Shown here: positions 1 to 8,241 of the stretch, piece by piece
Numbering within the stretch: position 1 is the stretch's first letter
How the letters are laid out: the number at the start of each line of letters is the position of its first letter
Assembly (NCBI GenBank): GCA_902765305.1
Contig: CACWZI010000004.1
Span: forward strand, 62,001-126,000
Direction: 5' to 3'
DNA from: an uncultured Eubacteriales bacterium
GTDB lineage: Bacteria > Bacillota > Clostridia > Christensenellales > Aristaeellaceae
DNA: 64,000 bases
Notes under the pieces: generated by a model
Told to the model about the DNA's origin: nothing
The model's input: only the letters and a program-made list of their open reading frames with translations
Database searches by the model: none
Translations under genes and position numbers: made by a program

Positions 1-1061
1 GCGGTGTCCCGGAAGCCCAATCCCGTGCGCCCGCCCACCTCGATGAACGAGGCAAACCGGGAGAACAGCACGTTGATCTCGCTCTGGTACAGGTTCCAGA
101 TGTTGAGGCTGCGGTTCATGTTTGCGTGGGGCGTGTGGACGGTGAGGGTGTCCAGCTTCTCGTCCCAGAACCGGCGAAGATCCCCAAAGGCCCTGTCCGC
201 GCCGGCGAAGTCATAGCGGCGGCGGGCTTCCACTGCGGCCTGTCCCCGGCCCGTGCCCAGGTAGAACAGCAGCCGGGCCTCCTCGCCGGGGGCCAGAACG
301 AGGCGCTTCATCAGCGCCCCGACGGGGTTGCCGCCGTTTTCGTGGCTGCCCGTCAATGCGCCCCTTTCGACGCCGATGGGGTTGCGCTCGGTGCGGTAGG
401 GGCCGATGAATGCCTCCCGGGTGCCCTCCCAGCCGTCCGGAATAAAGGACGCGGCGAAGAACTGGAAGCTGTCCGGCTCGTAGTGCAGTTCGCAGATCGC
501 GGCGTCGTTCTCCATGAACGATCCCGCGCAGTACAGGCTCATCTGGAAGTTCTGGTTGTCGATGTCGATGCTGTGGAAGGAGAACTCCACATAGCCGGTG
601 ACGCTGATATGCCGCTGCCTGTCTGAGGTGTTTTTCACCCGCACGTCGAAGATCTCCACCGGATCGGCATTCTCAGATTCCCGTGGGATGAACAGCGTCT
701 GGCTGGCGGCGATGCCCTGAGTTTCGCACTCATAGACGGAATAGCTCAGCCCGTGGCGGCAGATATATTTCGCCTCATTCAGCGGGATGCCTGTGGGTTG
801 CCAGCTGACGGACCAGTAATTGCCGCTCTCGTTGTCCCGGAGGTAGACGTAGTGGCCGGGGAAGTCCATCGGCACCCCGTTGGGGCGGAAGCGGGTGATG
901 CGGTGGTACTGGGGGGAATCCAGCCAGCAGTAGCCCCCGGCGTTGTGGGAAACCACCGCGCCCATGCGCTGGGTGCCCAGGTAGTTGGTCATCGAAAAGG
1001 GCGCGTCCACCCGGTCGATCACATATTCCCTGGCCACGTCGTCAAAATAGCCGTATCTCAT
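1..1061 (-). CDS. GH94 cellobiose/cellodextrin-type phosphorylase, N-terminal part (cut by window edge)
   Basis: The reading frame starts at ATG 1061 behind a GGTGGAGGA ribosome site and runs off the left end of the window, so about 353 codons are visible. The start MRYGYFDDVAREYVIDR, followed by a NYLG stretch and AGGYCWLDSPQYHRITRFR, is characteristic of the N-terminal beta-sandwich of GH94 enzymes (cellobiose, cellodextrin or related phosphorylases). These cytoplasmic enzymes split a beta-glucoside with phosphate to give a sugar 1-phosphate. The catalytic (alpha/alpha)6 barrel lies mostly outside the window, so the substrate cannot be told. It lies downstream of, and in the same direction as, a sugar ABC importer, which suggests it processes the imported oligosaccharide (inference). 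It also has its own promoter candidate. Confidence 0.85.
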   Translation of the reverse strand, partial: MRYGYFDDVAREYVIDRVDAPFSMTNYLGTQRMGAVVSHNAGGYCWLDSPQYHRITRFRPNGVPMDFPGHYVYLRDNESGNYWSVSWQPTGIPLNEAKYICRHGLSYSVYECETQGIAASQTLFIPRESENADPVEIFDVRVKNTSDRQRHISVTGYVEFSFHSIDIDNQNFQMSLYCAGSFMENDAAICELHYEPDSFQFFAASFIPDGWEGTREAFIGPYRTERNPIGVERGALTGSHENGGNPVGALMKRLVLAPGEEARLLFYLGTGRGQAAVEARRRYDFAGADRAFGDLRRFWDEKLDTLTVHTPHANMNRSLNIWNLYQSEINVLFSRFASFIEVGGRTGLGFRDT

Positions 1062-1084
1062 TTGAAGCGTCCTCCACCTCTTCT

Positions 1085-1113
1085 ATTTTACACTACATTC
1101 ATTTTACCATCAA
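1085..1113 (-). promoter_or_regulatory. Promoter candidate for the GH94 gene
   Basis: On the minus strand TTGATG is followed after 17 bases by TAAAAT, 24 bases upstream of the GH94 start. This suggests the phosphorylase can be expressed apart from the transporter operon. Confidence 0.5.
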
Positions 1114-1172
1114 GGGCGAAATTAGAAAATGGATGGGATTGGCGTTTTTTGGATGGGGTTGGCGAGATGAAA

Positions 1173-1197
1173 CAGGGGCGCCGATACGGCGCCCCTG
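1173..1197 (-). terminator. Hairpin after the solute-binding protein gene
   Basis: A 10-bp GC-rich stem (CAGGGGCGCC / GGCGCCCCTG) with a GATAC loop lies 19 bases after the stop of the binding-protein gene. The minus-strand tail reads TTTCATCT, so it may be a terminator or an mRNA-stabilising structure that favours the binding-protein message. Confidence 0.6.
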
Positions 1198-1215
1198 GCG
1201 TTGGTCGAATGTCGC

Positions 1216-2718
1216 TTATCCCAGATACGCGGCCAGCTGCGCGTTGGCGGCGTCCAGGTAGGCCTGCATGCCCGCGGCGTCCAGCGCGGCCAGGAAGTCG
1301 GGCAGGGTGGTCTCGGGGTCCAGCGCGCCGGCGTCCAGGGCCAGGGCGTACTGGGCGGCGACGGTGCCCAGGGCGGCCATCTCATTGGCCACGTCGGCGT
1401 TGTCGAACACATAGCCCAGGGCGGGGATGGCCTTGGCCCCGGCGTAGTATTCCTTGAAGCTCTCGCGGAAGCCCGCGCCTTCGGCGGCGGTGTCGGGCAG
1501 TATGGTCACGTTGCCCATGCCGTTGGTCCAGGGGCTGTAGTTGGCGCGCTCGTCGGTGAACTCCACCAGGCCGTCGTCGTTCAGGTTGTAGTGGATGCCC
1601 TCCACGCCGTAGTTCAGCAGGGTCATCAGGGTCGGGTCGCTGTTCAGCAGGGCCAGGAACTTGAAGCTCTCGACCGGGTGCTCGCTGGCGGTGGAGATGG
1701 CGACCATCGCGCCCTGGGAGGCGGTGGTGTCCACATAGGGGTCGGTGCAGGGCACAAAGGCGACCTCGATGCCCCGGTCCAGCACGTCGGCGCTGTACTC
1801 ATAGCCGAAGGCGTAGCTCTGGGTGCCGATCAGGTATTCGCCGGTCTTCTGGGTGTTGGTGCGGGTGTCGTTGCTGGTCTCGGCCACGGCCAGGGAGGGG
1901 TCCACATAGCCGGCCTCATAGTACTCGTGCATCTGGTCCACGAAGGCTCGGTATTCGTCGGTGGCGAACTTGTTCAGGATCACGTTGCCCTCGGGGCCTT
2001 CAGCGGACACGTCGTCCTGGTTCAGGTACAGGCTCAGCAGGTTGGTGCTGCCGGAGTCGCCGGCCACGATGATGGAGCCGGTGACCATGCGCTCCAGCAC
2101 CATGGGCTCCACCAGGAAGGGATAGAAGGCATCGCCCTTCAGCTCCTTGGCCTTTTGGAACAGCTCGCCGAAGTCGTAAAAGCTCATGGCCTTGAAGTCG
2201 TCCAGCGTGTAGCCCAGCTCGTTGAGCAGGGTCACGTTCACGTCCCAGGTATTCTGGGTGGCGGTGTCCTTGAAGCCGTTCACGGCGTAGATGCCCATGC
2301 CCTCGGCCCCCTCGATGGTGGCGGCCTGCATCAGGCTCTCGGGGATGGCGGCGACCAGGTCCGCGCCGTACTCGGCGATCAGGTCGTCCAGCTTCACGAA
2401 GTAGCCGTTCTTGGCGTAGGTGTTGTACTCGTCGGCGCTCCAGGAGCAGGTGAACACCATATCGATGCCGGTGTCGCCGGACAGCAGGGCGTTGGTGGCC
2501 TTGTCGTCGAAGTCGCCCCAGGTGCCCCAGACGACCTCCAGCTTCGCGCCGACCTTGTCCGCAATGTAGTCGTTCACGGCTTCCAGCACCGCAGTGTCGT
2601 CGGTGACGTTGCTGCCGTGGAACATGATGGTGATGGTGGGCAGCTCCTCCGCCAGCGCGAAGCTCATGGCGGTGAGCAGCAGGGCGAGGGCAAGAACCAA
2701 TGCAAGCAGTTTCTTCAT
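1216..2718 (-). CDS. Extracellular sugar-binding protein of an LplA-type ABC importer
   Basis: The product has 500 residues. It starts with a classical signal peptide (MKKLLALVLALALLLTAMSFALA) with no lipobox cysteine, so it is predicted to be exported but not lipid-anchored, unlike many Gram-positive binding proteins. The mature part (TITIMFHGSN..., then WGDFDDKATNALLSGD) fits family 1 extracellular solute-binding proteins of the LplA/YtcQ type, which capture oligosaccharides or uronides. ATG 2718 has a strong AAGGAGG site. It follows the two permease genes on the same strand and precedes a GH94 phosphorylase, so a beta-linked oligosaccharide ligand is plausible but unproven. No ATPase gene is present in the cluster; such importers commonly use a shared MsmX-type ATPase encoded elsewhere. 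Confidence 0.9.
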   Translation of the reverse strand: MKKLLALVLALALLLTAMSFALAEELPTITIMFHGSNVTDDTAVLEAVNDYIADKVGAKLEVVWGTWGDFDDKATNALLSGDTGIDMVFTCSWSADEYNTYAKNGYFVKLDDLIAEYGADLVAAIPESLMQAATIEGAEGMGIYAVNGFKDTATQNTWDVNVTLLNELGYTLDDFKAMSFYDFGELFQKAKELKGDAFYPFLVEPMVLERMVTGSIIVAGDSGSTNLLSLYLNQDDVSAEGPEGNVILNKFATDEYRAFVDQMHEYYEAGYVDPSLAVAETSNDTRTNTQKTGEYLIGTQSYAFGYEYSADVLDRGIEVAFVPCTDPYVDTTASQGAMVAISTASEHPVESFKFLALLNSDPTLMTLLNYGVEGIHYNLNDDGLVEFTDERANYSPWTNGMGNVTILPDTAAEGAGFRESFKEYYAGAKAIPALGYVFDNADVANEMAALGTVAAQYALALDAGALDPETTLPDFLAALDAAGMQAYLDAANAQLAAYLG

Positions 2719-2770
2719 GGGAATATCCTCCTTATATATGCAGGCGGCGTGCCGCCGTGCGATTTACAAA

Positions 2771-3694
2771 TTATCCCTTCACCGACCCTACAGTGAGTCC
2801 CGCGACGACGTACCGCTGGAAGAAAGGATACGCGCAGGCGATGGGGACGACGATGAACACCACCAGGGCCATCTTCAGGGATTGGCTGGGCAGGTTGCGG
2901 GCGGCCTGGGCGGCGTCCGCGCCCAGCATGGCGCTGTTCTTGGCCAGGAAGTCGGCGTTGCGCTGCATCCGCATCAGCAGGTATTGCAGCGGGATCACGT
3001 CCATGTTCTTGGTGATGTACAAAAGCGACAGGAACCACTCGTTCCAGAAGGCCAGCGCGTTCAGAAGCGCGATGGTGGCGATGCCGGGCTTGACCACCGG
3101 CAGCACGATCTGCAACAGCGTGCGGTATTCGCCGGCGCCGTCGATGGTGGAGGCCTCGATCAGCTCCCGGGGTACCGTGGTCTGGAAGAAGGTGCGCATC
3201 ACGATGACGTTGAACGGGGAAAACAGCAGCGGCACGATCAGCGCGGCGTAGTTGTCGCTCAGCCCCAGCAGCGTCTTGCACACCACGAAGGTGGGCACCA
3301 GGCCGCCGCCGAAGATCATCGTGAAGAAGCTCATGAAGTTGAAGAAGCCCCGGTATTTGAAATCCTTCCGGTACAGCGGGTAGCTGTAGAGCACGCAGAT
3401 GGCCACCGACAAAACCGTGCCGATCACCGTGATCAGGAAGGAGTTGAAGTAGCTGCGCCACAGCGCGTCCCCCAGCCGGAACACGTAGCCGTAGGCCTGG
3501 GTGGACCAGCTCAGCGGCATGAAGGAATAGCCGATCTGCCGGATGCTGTCCTCGGAGGTGAAGGAGATGATGATGACGAACAGGAAGGGCACGATGCACA
3601 TCAGCGCGAACAGACCCAGCACAGTGTGGAACAGCGCCTGCGCGCCGGGACCGAAGGTGTTCAGCGCAACCTGGTTCCTTTGCGGTTTATTCAT
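2771..3694 (-). CDS. Carbohydrate ABC transporter permease, YtcP/LplC type
   Basis: The 307-residue inner-membrane protein has about six hydrophobic segments and the MalG-type EAA loop (ELIEASTIDGAGEYRTLLQIVLPVVKPG) that docks the ATPase. The ending YVVAGLTVGSVKG is typical of the YtcP/LplC branch. It lies 20 bases after the partner permease and 52 bases before the binding-protein gene on the minus strand, forming one operon. Together the two permeases form the heterodimeric channel for the sugar delivered by the protein at 1216-2718. Confidence 0.92.
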   Translation of the reverse strand: MNKPQRNQVALNTFGPGAQALFHTVLGLFALMCIVPFLFVIIISFTSEDSIRQIGYSFMPLSWSTQAYGYVFRLGDALWRSYFNSFLITVIGTVLSVAICVLYSYPLYRKDFKYRGFFNFMSFFTMIFGGGLVPTFVVCKTLLGLSDNYAALIVPLLFSPFNVIVMRTFFQTTVPRELIEASTIDGAGEYRTLLQIVLPVVKPGIATIALLNALAFWNEWFLSLLYITKNMDVIPLQYLLMRMQRNADFLAKNSAMLGADAAQAARNLPSQSLKMALVVFIVVPIACAYPFFQRYVVAGLTVGSVKG

Positions 3695-3714
3695 GACCTT
3701 ACCCCCTTTATTGT

Positions 3715-4650
3715 TTAAAACAAACTGCTTTCCGCGTCGATCTTCCTAACCACGCCGTTGGTGATGACGATGCAGATGCAGCCCACCACGCTCTGCAGCA
3801 GGCCCGCTGCGGCGCTCATGCCCAGGTTGTGGGTATTGGCGTAGGTGTTGTAGACGTAGGTGTCGATGACCTGGGTGACCGGGTAAAGGGGGCCGGAGTT
3901 CTGGGGCACGTTATAGAACAGGCCGAAGTCGGCGTTAAAGATCTTGCCGACGGACATGATCAGCAGGATCACGATCATGGGCCGTATGCCCGGCAGGGTC
4001 ACGTGCCAGACCTGCTGCCACTTGGTGGCCCCATCCACGGCGGCGGCCTCGTAGAGCGTGGTGTCGATGCCGGTGATGGCCGCCAGGTACAGCACGCTGG
4101 AGTAGCCCACGTTCTTCCACAGGTTCGAGATCGTAAGGATCAGCGGCCACCAGGTGGTGGTCATGTAGAACTGGGTGGGCTTCAGCCCAAGGGATTTCTG
4201 GATGGAGGGGATCATTCCGCTGGTGGGGTCCAGGAAGGCCAGCACGAAGTAGCTCGCCACCACCCAGGAAAGGAAGTAGGGGAAGAACATCATCGTCTGG
4301 TAGGCCTTGGCGGCGAAGCGGTTTTTGAGCTCCGACATCATCACTGCCAGCGTCACCGCCAGTATCAGCACCAGCACGATCCAGACCCCGTTGTAGAGCA
4401 GGGTGTTGCGGATCATCGTGACGGTGGCCGGGCTCTTTAAAAACGCGAAGTTTTTGAAGCCCACCCACTTCGATTTGATCAGGTTGTTCCAGAAGGTGTT
4501 GGGCTTCTGGGCCTTGTAGTCCTTGAAGGCGATCACCACGCCCAGCATCGGCAGGTACCGTATCAGCAGCAGCCAGATCGCGCCGGGAAGGACCATCGTC
4601 AGCAGCCAGAAATCCTTCCAGCTCCACCTGTGCATCGGCCTGACCTTCAT
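3715..4650 (-). CDS. Carbohydrate ABC transporter permease, LplB/YteP type
   Basis: This is the first gene of the operon. The start chosen is ATG 4650 (MKVRPMHRWSWKDFW), giving 311 residues, because the frame further upstream reads through promoter and repeat sequence; the ribosome site there is weak. The N-terminus with LLIRYLPMLGVVIAFKDYK is the signature of LplB/YteP permeases, and the EAA loop reads YEAAAVDGATKWQQVWHVTLPGI. About six membrane segments are visible. It pairs with the permease at 2771-3694. The upstream intergenic region also holds the divergent promoter for the acetyltransferase gene. Confidence 0.92.
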   Translation of the reverse strand: MKVRPMHRWSWKDFWLLTMVLPGAIWLLLIRYLPMLGVVIAFKDYKAQKPNTFWNNLIKSKWVGFKNFAFLKSPATVTMIRNTLLYNGVWIVLVLILAVTLAVMMSELKNRFAAKAYQTMMFFPYFLSWVVASYFVLAFLDPTSGMIPSIQKSLGLKPTQFYMTTTWWPLILTISNLWKNVGYSSVLYLAAITGIDTTLYEAAAVDGATKWQQVWHVTLPGIRPMIVILLIMSVGKIFNADFGLFYNVPQNSGPLYPVTQVIDTYVYNTYANTHNLGMSAAAGLLQSVVGCICIVITNGVVRKIDAESSLF

Positions 4651-4683
4651 GCGTATCGCCTCACTTTCCCGGTTGCTAATGTG

Positions 4684-4712
4684 ATTATAACAATAACACC
4701 GCGAAAAAGCAG
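4684..4712 (-). promoter_or_regulatory. Promoter candidate of the sugar-importer operon
   Basis: On the minus strand a perfect TATAAT lies 34 bases upstream of the LplB-type start. The hexamer 17 bases further upstream, CTGCTT, is a poor -35 box, so the promoter may need an activator. Confidence 0.45.
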
Positions 4713-4774
4713 TGGCTCCGCTTGGCTTATTTTGTCTTTGCTTGGCGTGTTTGAAAAACGGGAGGCAATGATCA

Positions 4775-4803
4775 TTGACAATTTGGCGCGGGCGATTTAT
4801 CAT
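4775..4803 (+). promoter_or_regulatory. Promoter candidate for the Eis-type acetyltransferase and nagA
   Basis: TTGACA and TATCAT are separated by exactly 17 bases. The predicted transcript would begin with the inverted repeat at 4835-4894. Confidence 0.55.
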
Positions 4804-4834
4804 GCAGGGAGAGGTCACGCCTGTGACAAAGGCT

Positions 4835-4894
4835 GTAGCGGCGACTATCAGTCGCCACAGCGTCAGGGGCATGGCGACTGATAGTCGCCGCTAC
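4835..4894. repeat. REP-like inverted repeat, GTAGCGGCGACTATC family
   Basis: Two perfect 23-bp arms (4835-4857 and 4872-4894) face each other across 14 bases. Each arm also holds its own small palindrome, GGCGAC-N5-GTCGCC. A related unit with the same GTAGCGGCG head occurs three times in tandem at 35301-35405. It lies in the 5' untranslated region of the acetyltransferase transcript. Confidence 0.8.
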
Positions 4895-4940
4895 GGCGTG
4901 AGAAGCCTGTAATGGCATTCCTATTGAGGAGGTATCTCAA

Positions 4941-6209
4941 ATGGTTGTGCGAAAAATACGCCCCGGGGAATACAAGCGCTGCCAGCAGCTCTGTGCCCTG
5001 GCATTTGAATATGAGATGAAGGACGCTCAGCTCACGCCGGAGGCGCTGCTTAAAAAGGTGCGGGAAGATCCTCGCTCCATGCAGGATATTCACTGGGACA
5101 GCCAATGGGCGGCCTTCGAGGACGACGATCAGACGATGATGGCCACCATGACCGTTATTCCCTGGCGTGCGACCTTCGACGGGCAGAGTGTCTGTATGGC
5201 GGGCATTGGCGGGGTGGCGTCGCTGCCGCAGTACCGACGCAGCGGCGCGATCCGGGCGTGTTTCGAGGCGATGCTGCGGGAAAACTGCGGTTTTTATCTT
5301 TCCTATCTCTATCCCTTCTCCACCGAATTTTACCGCAAGTTTGGCTATGAATTGGGCTGCGATTGGGTGAAATGGCGGCTGCGGCTCGCGGGTATGCCGA
5401 GACCTGACGTGGCGGGCAGCTGGAAGCTGGCGGAGCCGGGGTCGAAGGTGCTGGCGGATATCGTCGCCGTTGACAGGCTCCGGGAAGCGCGCTACAACTG
5501 CATGGTGCGGGCGGGGGCATCGGAGTACCTCTTTCTCCGGGACGATCCCTTTGTCACCAGGCGCTATTGCTATGTCTACTACAATGCCGAAGGCGTGCCC
5601 AAGGGATGGATGACCGTCGCGCCGGGGAACGGGGAGATGGACTGCCCACGGTTCGTGTTCAACGATCGGGAGGGCTTTCTGGGACTGCTGGCGCTGCTGA
5701 TGCGCCTTTCCGCCGATCACAGCCACGCCACGATCTACCTGCCGGACGACGTGGAGCTGCGAGGCGTTATTCCGGAGTGGAGCTTTGGCAATGTGACGCG
5801 GGACGTGGAGCAGAAGGGCATGGTTCGGGCCATGAATGTGCAGGCGCTGCTGGGTATGGCCCGCATGCGGGGCGAGGGCAGCTTGCGCATAGCCGTGAAC
5901 GATCCGCAAATTCCGGAAAATACAGGATGCTTCGAGGTGAGCTTTGGACGCGAAGAACAGGAGGCGCCGGCCTTTGTGAGCGGAGCGCTGGCCGGGCATC
6001 TCGACCTGCCTGAGCCTCGTTTTAACGGCGTGCGTCGGGTGGGGGACGCGCCGGACATCGAGTTGACCATACAGGATTTCAGCCGACTCATTGTGGGCTG
6101 CTGCGACCTTGACCCGGAATGGCTGCCGGACGTGAAGCTGCACTGTCCCGTCGAGCAGGCCGCGCAGGTGTTTTACAGGAAGCCGACGTTTATCAGCGCT
6201 TTCTTCTGA
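4941..6209 (+). CDS. GNAT acetyltransferase of the Eis type
   Basis: The 422-residue protein has the length and layout of the Eis family: two fused GNAT folds and a C-terminal SCP2-like domain. The N-terminal GNAT domain shows the acetyl-CoA binding loop GGVASLPQYRRSGAIRACF, and the FYLSYLYPFSTEFYRKFGYELG stretch is typical for the family. The family transfers acetyl groups from acetyl-CoA to amines such as aminoglycosides or lysines; the substrate here is unknown. The start at 4941 has a clear GAGGAGG site. It is followed 15 bases later by nagA and probably forms an operon with it, which may point to an amino-sugar related role (inference). Confidence 0.88.
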   Translation: MVVRKIRPGEYKRCQQLCALAFEYEMKDAQLTPEALLKKVREDPRSMQDIHWDSQWAAFEDDDQTMMATMTVIPWRATFDGQSVCMAGIGGVASLPQYRRSGAIRACFEAMLRENCGFYLSYLYPFSTEFYRKFGYELGCDWVKWRLRLAGMPRPDVAGSWKLAEPGSKVLADIVAVDRLREARYNCMVRAGASEYLFLRDDPFVTRRYCYVYYNAEGVPKGWMTVAPGNGEMDCPRFVFNDREGFLGLLALLMRLSADHSHATIYLPDDVELRGVIPEWSFGNVTRDVEQKGMVRAMNVQALLGMARMRGEGSLRIAVNDPQIPENTGCFEVSFGREEQEAPAFVSGALAGHLDLPEPRFNGVRRVGDAPDIELTIQDFSRLIVGCCDLDPEWLPDVKLHCPVEQAAQVFYRKPTFISAFF

Positions 6210-6224
6210 CAGAGGGAAAAGGAT

Positions 6225-7373
6225 ATGAAATGCATTATCAACGGGAAGATCATAATGAAGGACGGCCTGCTCGAAGGCAAGACCGTGCTGTTTGACGGAA
6301 AAATCCGCGGCTTTTGTGACGCGCCGCCGGAGGGCGCGGAGGTCGTCGACGCTGGGGACGGGTATGTGTCGCCGGGGCTCATCGACGTGCACTGCCACGG
6401 CTTCATGGGCTGGGACGCCTCCCACGGGGATCTGGACGAGTTGCGCAGGATGTCCCGCCGGGCGGCCCGATTCGGCGTGACCGCCTGGCTGCCCACCGCG
6501 ATGACGCTGGACTGGCCGGCGCTGGAGCAGTGCTTTGCCGCCATCCGTGAAGCACAGAAGGAAAGCCTGTCTGCTGAATGGAACGGCGCCCAGGTGCTGG
6601 GCTGCCACGCCGAGGGGCCATTCATCAATCCGAAAAAAAAGGGCGCCCAGGCGGAGACGTGTATCCAGCGCCCGGACGCCGGGAAGCTGCGCCCCTGGGC
6701 GGACGTGATTCGCCTGATAACCCTGGCCCCGGAGATGGACGGCGCGGGGGACTGCATTCGCCAGGCCGTGGACATGGGCATCACCGTGTCCATGGGCCAC
6801 ACCGACGCCAGCTATGAACAGGCGCTGGTGGGCATAGATGCGGGCGTCACCCACGCCACCCACACCTTCAACGCCATGCCGCCGCTGAACCACCGCCAGC
6901 CGGGGGTGGTCGGCGCGGCGCTGGGCGATAGCCGGGTATACTGCGAGCTGATCTGCGACACCTTCCACGTCCACCCGGCGCTGTTCAAGCTGATGGCGAA
7001 GGTCGCGGGGGATCGGCTGGTGCTGATCACCGATTCCATCCCCGTGGCGGGCCTGCCGGACGGCCCCCACGACCAGCTGGGGGCGACGGTGGTCGTGGAC
7101 GGCATGAAGCTGCGCTTCCCCGACGGCACCATCGCCGGCAGCGCCCTGACCCTGGACGCCGCCGTGCGCAACTTCGCGAAGCATACCGGCCTGCCGATCT
7201 GGCGGGCGGTGAACATGGCATCGCTGAACCCGGCGAAAAGCATCGGCGTCGACGGCAGCAAGGGCGCGCTGGAGGTGGGCAGGGACGCGGACATCGTCAT
7301 CGCGGACGGGGCTTTCAACGTGCGGGCCACCTATGTGCGGGGTGCGCGGGTCTACGACGGGGCAGGCGCATGA
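6225..7373 (+). CDS. nagA: N-acetylglucosamine-6-phosphate deacetylase
   Basis: This 382-residue cytoplasmic enzyme removes the acetyl group from GlcNAc-6-phosphate, feeding amino sugars from cell-wall turnover or chitin into glycolysis or wall synthesis. Visible family motifs are DVHCHGFMGWDAS, GCHAEGPFINPKKKGAQ with the metal-binding Glu, MGHTDA, THTFNAMPPLNHRQPG, FHVHP and the catalytic Asp in LITDSIPVAG. The start at 6225 follows an AAAAGGA ribosome site 15 bases after the acetyltransferase gene. The 3' end overlaps the convergent membrane-protein gene by 59 bases. No nagB follows. Confidence 0.95.
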   Translation: MKCIINGKIIMKDGLLEGKTVLFDGKIRGFCDAPPEGAEVVDAGDGYVSPGLIDVHCHGFMGWDASHGDLDELRRMSRRAARFGVTAWLPTAMTLDWPALEQCFAAIREAQKESLSAEWNGAQVLGCHAEGPFINPKKKGAQAETCIQRPDAGKLRPWADVIRLITLAPEMDGAGDCIRQAVDMGITVSMGHTDASYEQALVGIDAGVTHATHTFNAMPPLNHRQPGVVGAALGDSRVYCELICDTFHVHPALFKLMAKVAGDRLVLITDSIPVAGLPDGPHDQLGATVVVDGMKLRFPDGTIAGSALTLDAAVRNFAKHTGLPIWRAVNMASLNPAKSIGVDGSKGALEVGRDADIVIADGAFNVRATYVRGARVYDGAGA

Positions 7374-7932
7374 GCAGGGCGACGATCCAGTTGAGACCCA
7401 GTATGATCAGGAAGGCCGCGGCGGCGGATTGCGGGCCGTGCTTCGCGAAGCCGTACCAGTCGTTGTCCCTGACGCCGTTGACCAGCAGGTTCCCCACATA
7501 GAACAGGCTGTAGGCCAGCATCGGGATCAGCGTGAGCAGGCTGTCCCGGAGCGAGAACGTGCCCTCCCGGTCGACGATGAGGAAATTCACCATCGAGAGG
7601 ATCGGCAGGATCAGGTGGAACCAGAAATTGGCCCCGACATACATCGTATCATAGCCGTAGGCCGGGCCGAGGAGCAGCAGCACGACGAAGAAGGTGAGGG
7701 CGACGGATACCGCCGCTATGTACTTCCAGTGCCTGACGCGCGCCCCGCACAGGCAGGCGAGGCAGACGCCCCCCTGCAGCAGGTTGGAGAGCACGGTAAA
7801 GTACCGCAGGCTCTGCAGGCCCTCCACGCTGAACGCGCCGTGCCGCCCCGCCCCGAAGGCCGACGACAGCCACACCCACAGCGCAAGGCCGCCGATGAGC
7901 AGGTCAAGGCATTTGGATACTGCTTTTCGCAT
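7315..7932 (-). CDS. Pr6Pr-like integral membrane protein
   Basis: The start chosen is ATG 7932 (MRKAVSKCLDLLIGGLALW) behind an AAAGGA site, giving 205 residues; the open frame upstream lacks a ribosome site. At least six hydrophobic segments are visible. The motifs FTVLSNLL, FWFHLILPILSMVNFLIVD and NDWYGFAKHG match the Pr6Pr membrane family, whose function is not established. The C-terminal tail (RLPRRRPAHPAHRWPAR) is basic and is encoded antisense to the last codons of nagA, so either the tail is real or the gene has lost its own stop. It is the last gene before the repeat element at 8039. Confidence 0.7.
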   Translation of the reverse strand: MRKAVSKCLDLLIGGLALWVWLSSAFGAGRHGAFSVEGLQSLRYFTVLSNLLQGGVCLACLCGARVRHWKYIAAVSVALTFFVVLLLLGPAYGYDTMYVGANFWFHLILPILSMVNFLIVDREGTFSLRDSLLTLIPMLAYSLFYVGNLLVNGVRDNDWYGFAKHGPQSAAAAFLIILGLNWIVALLMRLPRRRPAHPAHRWPAR

Positions 7933-8038
7933 GATGAACGCTTCCTTTGTCGACGCGCCTTGTGCCGCCCCGGGATGTTCCCGTTCATCCCGGGGCGGCC
8001 TTTGCGCGGTTGATGGGGGCTGGATTGTTGCGTGAGGC

Positions 8039-8241
8039 AACTACTGATTTGTCGCGGAGCGACAAATCAGTAGTTAGGTTTTAGGTTATAGGTTTTAGGT
8101 GTTAGGGAAGGTAGAAATCCTGACGGATTTCTTTTATGGCCTAGCGAAGCGTTAAGGGATTTGCACCACCCCTAAAACCTAACCCCTAAAACCTAAAACC
8201 TGAATACTGATTTATCGAGCGTCGCTCGATAAATCAGTATT
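8039..8241. repeat. Heptad-arm element, copy 1 (AGGTTTT type, shortened core)
   Basis: The left terminal palindrome 8039-8075 has 17-bp perfect arms around GGA. The right terminal palindrome 8203-8241 has 18-bp perfect arms around GTC. Between them a left arm of 7-bp units (AGGTTTT, AGGTTAT, AGGTGTT) faces a right arm of the complementary CCTAAAA units. The core keeps AAATCCTGACGGATTT but has lost the part with TTCAAAGGA. The right terminus covers the stop codon of mutY. Confidence 0.9.

Noticed and set aside
1201..2796. A 531-codon plus-strand frame over the sugar-binding protein
   Set aside because: It is an antisense shadow rich in Gly/Val/His, while the minus-strand frame has a signal peptide, ribosome site and family motifs.
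4941..7373. A complete amino-sugar operon
   Set aside because: Only nagA is clear; nagB, a GlcNAc transporter and a regulator are absent, so the acetyltransferase cannot be assigned to that pathway with confidence.
8039..8241. Possible CRISPR array or telomere-like DNA in the AGGTTTT repeats
   Set aside because: The units are 7 bp without spacers, occur in facing arms and sit in many intergenic places, so neither a CRISPR array nor a telomere fits.
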